Assembly (NCBI GenBank): GCA_964611125.1
Contig: CAZSZO010000021.1
Coordinates: forward strand, 3,609 to 67,608
Source of the DNA: JAEUIX01 sp964611125
GTDB lineage: Bacteria; Planctomycetota; Phycisphaerae; Phycisphaerales; UBA1924
Direction of reading: 5' to 3'
DNA length: 64,000 bases
The position numbers and the translations under genes are program-made. Position 1 is the stretch's first letter. Each line of letters starts with the position of its first letter. The notes beneath the pieces were generated by a model, which ran no database searches, had not been told where the DNA came from, and worked only from the letters and a program-made list of their open reading frames with translations. Of this stretch, positions 52,464-59,618 are shown piece by piece.

Positions 52464-53198
52464 ATGATCCGCTGCGTCAACGTGCACAAGTCGTACCGCC
52501 TCGGCGACCGCGAGGTGAAAGCCCTCCAGGGAGTCGAGCTCTCCATCGAGCAGCCCGGCTTCTACGCCATCATGGGCGCGTCGGGCTCGGGCAAGAGCAC
52601 GCTCCTGCACCTGCTCTCGGCCCTCGACACGCCCGAGCAGGGCGAGGTGCACGTGGCGGGGCGGGCCCTGCACTCCTTGAGCGAGCGCGAGCTGACCATG
52701 TTCCGCCGGCGGCAGATCGGGATCGTGTTCCAGCAGTTCAACCTGATTTCGACCCTCACGGCCCGCGAGAACGTGGAGTTGCCCGGCGTGCTGGCGGGCG
52801 ATGACCCGGCCGTACTGCGGGCTCGCAGCGGCGAACTGCTGGACTTTCTGGGCGTAGGGGAACGCGGCGGGCACCGGCCTGATGCGCTCTCGGGGGGCGA
52901 GCAGCAGCGCGTCGCCATTGCGCGGGCCCTGCTTTACAAGCCGCGGGTCATCCTGGCCGACGAACCGACGGGGAACCTCGATTCGGTCTCGAGCGCCAAG
53001 CTCTGGGCGCTGCTGGGCGACCTGGCGAGGAGTCAGGAGATGACGGTGGCGATGGTGACGCACGAACCGGCCGCGGCGGTCCATTGCCGGCGCGTGTTCG
53101 TGCTGCAGGATGGTCGGGTGACTGGACAGATCGACACGGAGGGTCTTGATGCCGGCGGCGTGGCGGCTCGCTATCAACAGCTTGTTCGGGCGGCCTAG
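52464..53198 (+). CDS. LolD/MacB-type ABC transporter ATPase
   Basis: About 244 residues. It has the A-loop Tyr in VHKSYRLGD, Walker A GASGSGKST, Q-loop VFQQFNLIS, signature ALSGGEQQRVAIARAL, Walker B VILADEPTGNLDS and the switch His in MVTHEP. The LADEPTGNLD form marks the MacB/LolD/FtsE branch, which does not drive ordinary transport but mechanically couples ATP use to lipoprotein release, efflux or envelope signalling. It overlaps the permease gene by 50 bp, so the pair is translationally coupled. The start at 52464 (MIRCVNVHKSY) fits family length. Confidence 0.93.
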   Translation: MIRCVNVHKSYRLGDREVKALQGVELSIEQPGFYAIMGASGSGKSTLLHLLSALDTPEQGEVHVAGRALHSLSERELTMFRRRQIGIVFQQFNLISTLTARENVELPGVLAGDDPAVLRARSGELLDFLGVGERGGHRPDALSGGEQQRVAIARALLYKPRVILADEPTGNLDSVSSAKLWALLGDLARSQEMTVAMVTHEPAAAVHCRRVFVLQDGRVTGQIDTEGLDAGGVAARYQQLVRAA

Positions 53199-55968
53199 CC
53201 GCTCGCTCCTCCTTGGCGCGGCGGTGGCCCTGTCGGCCAGCCTGATCGCCGCGGTCGCCTGCGCGATGGCCTCGCTTGATAAGGCCCTGCTGGAGCGGGC
53301 CAAGATCACCCTCGGCGGGGCGGACCTGCGGGTGAAGCACGTCGGGGGTGGGGTGTTCGACCGGCGGGTGGCCGACGTCGTCCGCTCGTGGCCCGAGGTC
53401 GCGCTGGTGGTCCCGCATTTCCGGGATTCGCTGGCGCTGCGGAACCCGCGGGCGGCCCCGGGGTCGCAGGGCGCGGCGGAGTCCGGGGCGCCGACCTCGC
53501 TGGCGGGCGGCGGCAGTCCGAGCGAGCTGGTCGCGCTGGCGTACGGAATCGACATCGACAACGAGGCCAAGGTGCGGGCCTTCCAGTTCACCGAAGGGCG
53601 GGCGGTGGAGCGGCGCGGGGAGATCGTCATCGACCTGCGGGCCCAGCGGGAGCTGTCGGCCCGGCTTGGCGACGAGCTGGAGGTCATCCGCTTCGGCGAA
53701 CCGGCGAAGCTGAAGGTGGTGGGGGTGGTGAAGCCTCCGCCGCTGGGCGACCTGGTGTCGCGCGAAGAGGTTTTTCTGTCCCTGGATGAGCTGGCGGAGC
53801 TCGCCGGCAAGGTCGGGCGATTGTCGGAGCTGAACATCCTGGTGGAGCCGGGGGTGGACGCGGCGAAGGTCGCCAGGGACCGCCGGCCGCCAGGTTCGGG
53901 GGCGCTCCCCCGCGTCTCGGATGTGATGAGGCAGAAGTTCTTCGGCCAGACCACGGCGCCAGGGCCCCTGGTCAAGCCTGAGCCGAAGCCCGACTCGAAG
54001 CCGGACCCGAAGCCCGAGCCGAACCCGGCCGCCGCGGAGGAGCAGGATGGCGCCTCGGCGCCGCAGGTGGGCGAACCGCTCCCCGGCGGGCTGCTGCTGC
54101 AGGCCACCGAGCGGATCACCAGCGGCCTGCAGAAGAACATGCAGTCCAACCAGGTGGCGCTGGTCATGGCCAGCGTGCTGTCGTTCATCGGGGCGTCGTT
54201 CATCATCATGACCGGCCTGACGACCGCGGTGACCGAGCGGACGCGCGAGCTGGCGGTGCTGCGGTGCATCGGGGCGTTCCGAGGGCAGCTTGCAACGTCG
54301 CAGCTGCTGGTCGGGGCCATGGTTGGCGCCCTGGGCGCGGTCGTCGGCGGGCCGATGGGTGTCTTCGCGGCGTGGGTGCTGGTGCAGGTCTTCCCCGAGC
54401 AGCTCCCGGGCGGGTTTGGGATGTCATGGCTCGGGGTTGGGCTGTCGGCCCTGGCGTCGCTGGGCGCGGGGGTGGTGGGCGCGGCGTGGCCGGCGATCAT
54501 CGCGGCCCGCACCAGCCCGCTGGAGGGCCTGGCCCTGCGGAGCAAGCCGCCGGCGCTGGGGTGGGTGTGGGTGTGCATGATCGCGGCGCCGATCCTGATC
54601 GCCATCCACCCCGTGACGCTGCTGGTCCCCAAGGGGATCGATCAGGTCTTCTGGGTGTACATCACCCTGGGCCTTCCGGGCGCGGTGACGGGCTACTTCC
54701 TGCTCAGCGTGCCGGTGACGGCGGCGATCACCCGCCTCGCGGCCGGGCCGCTGAGCTTCGGGCTCGGCCTGCCGCCGCGGCTGCTGCGGCGCACGGTGAG
54801 CGCCACGCCCTTCCGGCACGGCTTCACGGCCGGGGCGATGATGCTGGGCCTCTCGATCATGGTGGCGATCTGGACCAACGGCCAGGCGATCATGCGCGAT
54901 TGGCTGGATGCGTTGGCCTTGCCCGATGCGTTCATCTACGGCACCAGCCTCAAGAGCGACGTCGACAAGCGGATCGCCGAGCTGCCCGAGGTGGCACTGA
55001 CATGCGCTATCACGCGCCAGACGGTGCAGCTCGACGAGGACAAGCGGGCGGGGATCAAGGGTCTGGCGAAGTTCAACACGTACTTCTTCGGCTTCGAGCC
55101 TGAGCCGTTCTTCAAGATGACCAAGGTCGTCTGGGAGCAGGGTGAGCCCCGCGCCGCGATCGAGCGCCTCAAGAAAGGCGACGCGGTCCTGGTGGAGCGG
55201 GCCTTCCGCGTGGCCCGCGGGGTGAACCTGGGGGACAAGATCAACGTGCACCACCAGGGGCAGACCTTCACCTTCGAAGTCGTCGGGGTGATCTCCTCCC
55301 CGGGGCTGGATGTCGCGAGCAAGTTCCTGGAGGTGGGCGAGCAGTTCGTCGACAACGCGGTGAACTCGGTCTTCGGCTCGCGCGACGACATGATCGCCAA
55401 ATTCGGCAACGACGCGGTGAACTTCGTCCAGATCGCCTTCAAGGAGGGCGCCGACGGGCGCGAGGGGCTGCGCAAGGCGCGCCTGGCGACGGGCGGCGGG
55501 GTGCTGATCTCGGTGCTGGCCACCGAGATGAAAGACCGCATCCGTGAGGCGGTGGGCGGGTCGCTGGTGGTCTTCTCGTTGGTGGCGGTGGGCGCCATGC
55601 TGGTGGCCTGCTTCGGCGTGGCCAACGTCATCATCGCCGGCATTCAGACGCGCCAGTTCGAGTTCGGCGTGCTGCGGGCCGTGGGCGCCCAGCGCGAGCT
55701 GCTGGGCAGGCTCGTCATCGGGGAAGCGATCATCATCGCGCTCGGAGCGTGCGTGCTGGGCACGGCGATGGGCCTGCAGGCGGCGTGGGGGGGCATGCAG
55801 ATTTCGCGGATGCTCCTGGGGATCGAGCTGCACGTGTCCATCTACCCGCTGGCCCTGTTCATCGGCTGGACCACGGTGTTCGCCATCACCCTCGGCGCGG
55901 CTTGGCCGTCGGTGCACCGCCTCGTGCGGCGCCAGCCCCGCGAGTTGCTGGGCGCGATGAAGGGTTAA
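53149..55968 (+). CDS. FtsX/MacB-type ABC transporter permease
   Basis: About 939 residues. An N-terminal helix after MPAAWRLAINSLFGRPSR is followed by a periplasmic MacB-PCD-like domain, which contains a Pro/Lys/Asp-rich linker (KPEPKPDSKPDPKPEPNP). Three helices form the first FtsX core (VMASVLSFIGASFIIMTG...TERTRELAVLRCIGAFRGQL), then a central hydrophobic pair, a second periplasmic domain, and a second FtsX core (VFSLVAVGAMLVACFGVAN...QFEFGVLRAVGAQRELL). Two FtsX repeats resemble YknZ/LolC-duplicated permeases of about this length. It works with the overlapping ATPase. The ATG at 53149 has GGAGGG 5 nt upstream and is preferred to the TTG just before it. It converges on obgE with 7 nt between stops. 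Confidence 0.9.
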   Translation: MPAAWRLAINSLFGRPSRSLLLGAAVALSASLIAAVACAMASLDKALLERAKITLGGADLRVKHVGGGVFDRRVADVVRSWPEVALVVPHFRDSLALRNPRAAPGSQGAAESGAPTSLAGGGSPSELVALAYGIDIDNEAKVRAFQFTEGRAVERRGEIVIDLRAQRELSARLGDELEVIRFGEPAKLKVVGVVKPPPLGDLVSREEVFLSLDELAELAGKVGRLSELNILVEPGVDAAKVARDRRPPGSGALPRVSDVMRQKFFGQTTAPGPLVKPEPKPDSKPDPKPEPNPAAAEEQDGASAPQVGEPLPGGLLLQATERITSGLQKNMQSNQVALVMASVLSFIGASFIIMTGLTTAVTERTRELAVLRCIGAFRGQLATSQLLVGAMVGALGAVVGGPMGVFAAWVLVQVFPEQLPGGFGMSWLGVGLSALASLGAGVVGAAWPAIIAARTSPLEGLALRSKPPALGWVWVCMIAAPILIAIHPVTLLVPKGIDQVFWVYITLGLPGAVTGYFLLSVPVTAAITRLAAGPLSFGLGLPPRLLRRTVSATPFRHGFTAGAMMLGLSIMVAIWTNGQAIMRDWLDALALPDAFIYGTSLKSDVDKRIAELPEVALTCAITRQTVQLDEDKRAGIKGLAKFNTYFFGFEPEPFFKMTKVVWEQGEPRAAIERLKKGDAVLVERAFRVARGVNLGDKINVHHQGQTFTFEVVGVISSPGLDVASKFLEVGEQFVDNAVNSVFGSRDDMIAKFGNDAVNFVQIAFKEGADGREGLRKARLATGGGVLISVLATEMKDRIREAVGGSLVVFSLVAVGAMLVACFGVANVIIAGIQTRQFEFGVLRAVGAQRELLGRLVIGEAIIIALGACVLGTAMGLQAAWGGMQISRMLLGIELHVSIYPLALFIGWTTVFAITLGAAWPSVHRLVRRQPRELLGAMKG

Positions 55969-55975
55969 GGCGGCC

Positions 55976-57397
55976 TCAGGCGCCGGACCGGGCGGGCCTG
56001 CTTGCAGGTTTCGCCCGACGGGTGGGCCGAGCGGCGGGCTTCGACTGAGTCTTGGAACTGGTCTTGGCGGGGGCCTTGACTGGGGGCTTGCGCTTCGGCG
56101 CGGCCTTGGGCGAAGGCGCAGCCTTGCGCCGCCCGGATGCAACAGGCAAGGTTTTGCCGGCGCCCTTCCTGAGCGTCGCGGGGGGCTTAGCGGGGGCCTT
56201 GGGCGCCGTCTTGGCCTTCTTGCCCTTGCGGGGCTTCACCTCGACCTTGGGCGCCGCGGTCTTCACGCCGATGGCTGCGTCGACGATCTCAGCCGGGGTC
56301 GGGCTGCGGGTCGGGTCGACCGCGCCGGCGTCAGCAGGCGCGGCGGCGTCAGCCGTCCACGCCTTGGCCTTGCGCTTCAGCATGGTCCAGAGCTTCTCAA
56401 GCAGTTCGCGCGTGCCCAGCCGCGCTGCGCCCGAGAGCGCCAGCACCTCGTGGTCGCGCCCGAGCTTCAGCCCGCTCCGCAGCCGCTTGAGCGCCGCCAC
56501 CCGGTCGGCCTGGTCGGGGATCAGGTCCATCTTGTTGAGCACGATCACTTCTTCGCGCTCCGCCAGCTCCGGCGAGTACTCGGCCAGCTCCTTGCGGATG
56601 GTCAGGTAGTTCTTCGCGGGGTCGGAGTTGTCGGGCGGGGCGGCGTCGAGCAGGTGCACCAGCACGCGCGTCCGCTCGATGTGCCGCAGGAAGTCGTGCC
56701 CCAGGCCCGCGCCCTGCGCGGCGCCCTCGATGAGCCCCGGGAGATCGGCCAGCACGATGCGGCGCTGCCCGCCCACCTGCTCGCGCGGGCCGTCAAGCTC
56801 AGCTACGCCCAGTTGCGGCGCCAGCGTGGTGAAGGGGTACGCAGCGATCTTGGGATTGGCCCGCGTCAGGGCCGCCAGCAGCGTGCTCTTGCCGGCGTTG
56901 GGCATGCCGATGAACCCGACATCGGCGATCAGCTTGAGATCCAGCCGCAGGTCGAAGCGCTGCCCGGGGAAACCCGAGTGGGCGTGCGTCGGCGCCTGGT
57001 TGGTTGAAGACTTGTAGTGCTCGTTGCCGAAGCCGCCCGTGCCGCCGACCGCGATCACGTGCCGAAGGCCGGGGGTCATGTCGACCATCAGTTCGCCGGT
57101 CTGCCCGTTGAAGACGAGCGTGCCCGGAGGCAGGCGGATCTCGCAATCGCGGCCGTCGGCGCCGAAGCACTGCTTGCGGCCGCCGGGTTCGCCGTTCTCG
57201 GCGCCCCAGTCGGGGCGTCCGCGGAAATCGATGAGCGTGTTCAGCCCGGTGTCGGCGACCAGCACGACATCTCCGCCGCGACCGCCGTCGCCGCCGTCAG
57301 GGCCGCCCTTGGGTTCGAACTTCTCGCGGCGGAATGACACGCAACCGGGACCGCCGTCCCCGGCTTTGACAGTAATGAGTGCGCGATCGACAAACAC
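55976..57397 (-). CDS. obgE: Obg family GTPase with long basic C-terminal tail
   Basis: A 473-residue Obg/CgtA GTPase. The Gly-rich Obg fold (GDGGPGCVSFRREKF, GGDGGRGGDVVLVAD) occupies about 1-157. The G domain has G1 GMPNAGKST, G2 YPFTT, G3 DLPGLIEGA, G4 NKMD and G5 LSGAA. It acts in late 50S ribosome assembly and stringent signalling. Instead of the OCT domain, the last ~120 residues are a low-complexity Lys/Ala/Pro tail (KPRKGKKAKTAPKAPAKPP and similar), probably RNA-binding. The GTG start at 57397 (VFVDRALITV) is fixed by homology and by TACGAT 5 nt upstream. Confidence 0.95.
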   Translation of the reverse strand: MFVDRALITVKAGDGGPGCVSFRREKFEPKGGPDGGDGGRGGDVVLVADTGLNTLIDFRGRPDWGAENGEPGGRKQCFGADGRDCEIRLPPGTLVFNGQTGELMVDMTPGLRHVIAVGGTGGFGNEHYKSSTNQAPTHAHSGFPGQRFDLRLDLKLIADVGFIGMPNAGKSTLLAALTRANPKIAAYPFTTLAPQLGVAELDGPREQVGGQRRIVLADLPGLIEGAAQGAGLGHDFLRHIERTRVLVHLLDAAPPDNSDPAKNYLTIRKELAEYSPELAEREEVIVLNKMDLIPDQADRVAALKRLRSGLKLGRDHEVLALSGAARLGTRELLEKLWTMLKRKAKAWTADAAAPADAGAVDPTRSPTPAEIVDAAIGVKTAAPKVEVKPRKGKKAKTAPKAPAKPPATLRKGAGKTLPVASGRRKAAPSPKAAPKRKPPVKAPAKTSSKTQSKPAARPTRRAKPASRPARSGA

Positions 57398-57402
57398 CCG
57401 TG

Positions 57403-57408
57403 ATCGTA
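57403..57408 (-). promoter_or_regulatory. -10-like hexamer TACGAT, leaderless type
   Basis: TACGAT on the minus strand ends 5 nt before the GTG at 57397. Confidence 0.5.
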
Positions 57409-57462
57409 GGTCCGGGCGGACCCAAAGGCGCTCAGGATCGCCGAGGCTCGCCTGAAGACCGC

Positions 57463-57480
57463 GCGCACGCCAGCGTGCGC
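57463..57480 (-). terminator. GC-only hairpin after the PilZ gene
   Basis: GCGCACG and CGTGCGC pair around a 4-nt loop 7 nt after the PilZ stop; an overlapping CGCCAGCG/CGCTGGCG stem is an alternative. There is no T-tract, so termination is uncertain. Confidence 0.35.
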
Positions 57481-57486
57481 TGGCGG

Positions 57487-57918
57487 TTACGCCGCGGCCC
57501 GGAGGCGGCCGGGCGTGAGCTGGTTCCGCAGCCGCTCGCTGTCGATCGCCCGGGCGAAGTTGCTGAAGACGGCGGCCATCTTGACTGGGCCCGGCTCGTC
57601 TTCATCCTCGATCCACACCACGTTGGCGAAGACGAAGACGGCCCGCCCGGGGCCGATGGCCGTCTCGGCCAGGCCGGGGAGCATGATCTGCATGGCGACG
57701 CGGGAGCCTGGCTCGATGGGCTGATCGAGCTCGAAGCGGATGCCGCCCTCGCTGATGTCGTACGCGAAGCCGTCGAGGTCGAAGATATCGCGATCCAGGC
57801 GCCGGATCTTCAGCGGGGCGTAGCCTGCGGGCAGCACGAACCGCGGAAACCGGCGCCGGTCGGCCCCGGTGCTGCGGGAGGGGTTGCGGCGATCCTGTGA
57901 GTTCTGAATGGGACGCAT
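57487..57918 (-). CDS. PilZ domain protein (c-di-GMP binding)
   Basis: A 143-residue single-domain PilZ protein. The c-di-GMP motifs are both present: the Arg cluster DRRRFPRFVLP (RxxxR) and DISEGGIRFEL (DxSxxG). PilZ proteins bind cyclic di-GMP and change motility, adhesion or polysaccharide output through partners; no partner gene is adjacent. GGAGG about 8 nt upstream supports the ATG at 57918. The 231-nt gap upstream, to the fur-like gene, contains small hairpins (for example CCCCT-TGCG-AGGGG at 58087-58100) but no gene I can support. Confidence 0.88.
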   Translation of the reverse strand: MRPIQNSQDRRNPSRSTGADRRRFPRFVLPAGYAPLKIRRLDRDIFDLDGFAYDISEGGIRFELDQPIEPGSRVAMQIMLPGLAETAIGPGRAVFVFANVVWIEDEDEPGPVKMAAVFSNFARAIDSERLRNQLTPGRLRAAA

Positions 57919-58149
57919 GACGAGGGCCTCCGCGGCGTGCCGGGCCGGCCCGCCATGTTGGCCTATCGGTCCTCGGCGGCGAGGGCTTGAAATCGCCCAC
58001 CCAGCCCCAGCCTGCCGCGGTCGGGCCGGGACCGTACTCCAGCCGAGTGCGCCCTCACCGCTAGCGCAAGCCCGATAAACGGCGTCCCCTTGCGAGGGGG
58101 CGAAAAGGTGACAGATGGGGTCGGCCTGAGCGGCCGGGTCGAGGGCGAT

Positions 58150-58599
58150 CTAGCAGCGTCCGCCGTCGACCGGACGACCCACGAACTCGACGCGCACGCC
58201 GTCGATCCGCACGCCCAAACGCCGCTCGATGGCTTCAATCAGCTCAGCGGGGAGGCTGGCGAGCAGCTGGTCGCCCATGTCGGGCGGGATGTCGCGGACC
58301 CGGCCGTCGTCGGTCAGCAGGTGGACGTGCTCGCTCACATCGGCGTCGAACCGCGCGGCGGACGACCCGCCTGCTTCGGTGGTCACGTTGAATTTTCGGC
58401 ACAGACCGCGCCGCTCGAACGCATCAAGCGTGTTGTAGACCGTCGCGAGGCTGATCCCCGGCTGCTTGGGGCGGACCATCCCGAGCAACTCCTCCGCCGT
58501 GGGGTGGGCCTTGGTGCTGGCCAGCGCGCGGTAGACCTCTTCACGCTGCGGGGTGCAGCGGAGGCCATGCTTGCTGAAAAGGGCGCGGATCGGCTCCAT
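58150..58599 (-). CDS. Fur/PerR family transcriptional regulator lacking structural Cys motifs
   Basis: 149 residues. The winged-helix core is clear: HGLRCTPQREEVYRALAST, HPTAEELLGMVRP and SLATVYNTLDAFERRGL (recognition helix). The dimerisation part has SEHVHLLTDDGRVRDIPP, keeping the His-x-His metal site. The two CxxC pairs that bind structural zinc in most Fur and PerR proteins are missing; the only Cys residues are outside that region. This resembles Irr-like or other Cys-less branches. It probably represses iron, manganese or peroxide genes in response to metal. The ATG at 58599 is fixed by homology and by a consensus TATAAT 9 nt upstream. Confidence 0.9.
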   Translation of the reverse strand: MEPIRALFSKHGLRCTPQREEVYRALASTKAHPTAEELLGMVRPKQPGISLATVYNTLDAFERRGLCRKFNVTTEAGGSSAARFDADVSEHVHLLTDDGRVRDIPPDMGDQLLASLPAELIEAIERRLGVRIDGVRVEFVGRPVDGGRC

Positions 58600-58608
58600 G
58601 AACGGACA

Positions 58609-58614
58609 ATTATA
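58609..58614 (-). promoter_or_regulatory. consensus -10 hexamer TATAAT
   Basis: TATAAT on the minus strand ends 9 nt before the ATG at 58599. The AATTATAA context is nearly symmetrical, so it may also drive the divergent gene at 58684. Confidence 0.6.
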
Positions 58615-58683
58615 AGCCCCGTCGGGCAGCCCCGTCGGCGCCCGACCCGCCCGCCCCGGCCCGGGCGGCTGGATCCGCCGCTC

Positions 58684-59457
58684 GTGAATCATGAACCGTG
58701 CGCCGAAGGCCTGTTGCTCTGCGAGGCGTGCGGGTACCGCATCGACGGGCTCGATGCGCGGGGGGCCTGTCCGGAGTGTGGCCGGGCCATCGGGCTCTCG
58801 CTGCCCGCCCGCCGCGGGGGGACGCCGGCCCAGCGGCCCTGGCGGCGACGGGGGTGGAGCCAGACGCTTCGGCTCATGCTGCTTCGGCCGCAGGCAGCCT
58901 TTGAGAAGATGCGGGCCGACCCGCAGGGCGATCGGCGGCTTCAGCGGCGGGCGATTCTGCTGGCGTCCGTCCTGCATGCCGTGCCGGGCGCGGTGAGCTA
59001 CGTGCTGTGGCGGGTGATCGAGCACCCGTTTTCCGCCGCGAGCTGGCCGATTTTCGTTCTGGGGGCGGTGCTTCTGGCGGTGATCGCGTCGGGGGGCCTG
59101 GTCCTGGCGCTGTCGCTGATGACGTGGATGGAGCAGTGGGGGAGCGGCCTGCTCGCCCGCCGGCGGCGGTGGCGGATCGATCCTCCGGTCGCCCGCGCCA
59201 TCTGCGCCCATGCCTCGGCAGGCTGGGTGGCGGGCGGCCTGCTGGCCTGCGTCCTCGCCGCGGCGTGGACGCCGCTGGCGCTGCTGCTGCCCTGGCCGCG
59301 GGCGTGGGGCCCGTCGGCCTCAGGCCTGGCCCTCCTGGCGGGACAGGGCGTCGCCTTCGTCGCAGGGCTGATGTGGTTCGAGGTGTTGGCCTATCTCGGG
59401 GTGCTGCGGTGCCGCTTCGCCAATGTGCCGCGCGCTGCGGCTGGGGGCTCTGCCTGA
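58684..59457 (+). CDS. zinc-ribbon membrane protein (YIP1-like)
   Basis: About 257 residues, starting at GTG 58684 (VNHEPCAEGLL); the start is judged from the ribbon position, with no ribosome site. A four-Cys ribbon (Cys13, 16, 29, 32; CEACGYRIDGL...CPECG) is followed by a basic region and five to six membrane helices (SVLHAVPGAVSYVLW, WPIFVLGAVLLAVIASGG, GWVAGGLLACVLAAAW, ALLAGQGVAFVAGLMW), like YIP1-domain proteins. Function is unknown. It shares the ribbon with the proteins at 12648 and 22994. It is divergent from the Fur-family gene. Confidence 0.7.
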   Translation: MNHEPCAEGLLLCEACGYRIDGLDARGACPECGRAIGLSLPARRGGTPAQRPWRRRGWSQTLRLMLLRPQAAFEKMRADPQGDRRLQRRAILLASVLHAVPGAVSYVLWRVIEHPFSAASWPIFVLGAVLLAVIASGGLVLALSLMTWMEQWGSGLLARRRRWRIDPPVARAICAHASAGWVAGGLLACVLAAAWTPLALLLPWPRAWGPSASGLALLAGQGVAFVAGLMWFEVLAYLGVLRCRFANVPRAAAGGSA

Positions 59458-59544
59458 GGCGGCGATGCGGGCGATCGAGGGCGCCAAGCGGGGATCGCCG
59501 CCGTCTGGCGATGACGGGTTCGGCTTCGCGGCGCATCCCTCGCA

Positions 59545-59550
59545 TAGCAT
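59545..59550 (+). promoter_or_regulatory. -10-like hexamer TAGCAT with leader
   Basis: TAGCAT lies 68 nt upstream of the MFS transporter's ATG at 59619; it is the best TANNNT in that gap. Confidence 0.3.
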
Positions 59551-59618
59551 CTCTCTCATCCGCCTCCGCCCGCGTAGAGCGGGCGCGGTGTGGCGGGGTT
59601 GTCCGCACCCGCCGGGGA

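Noticed and set aside
57919..58149. A possible c-di-GMP riboswitch upstream of the PilZ gene
   Set aside because: Small hairpins and a CGCAAG segment are present, but the GEMM-type conserved blocks could not be aligned on either strand.
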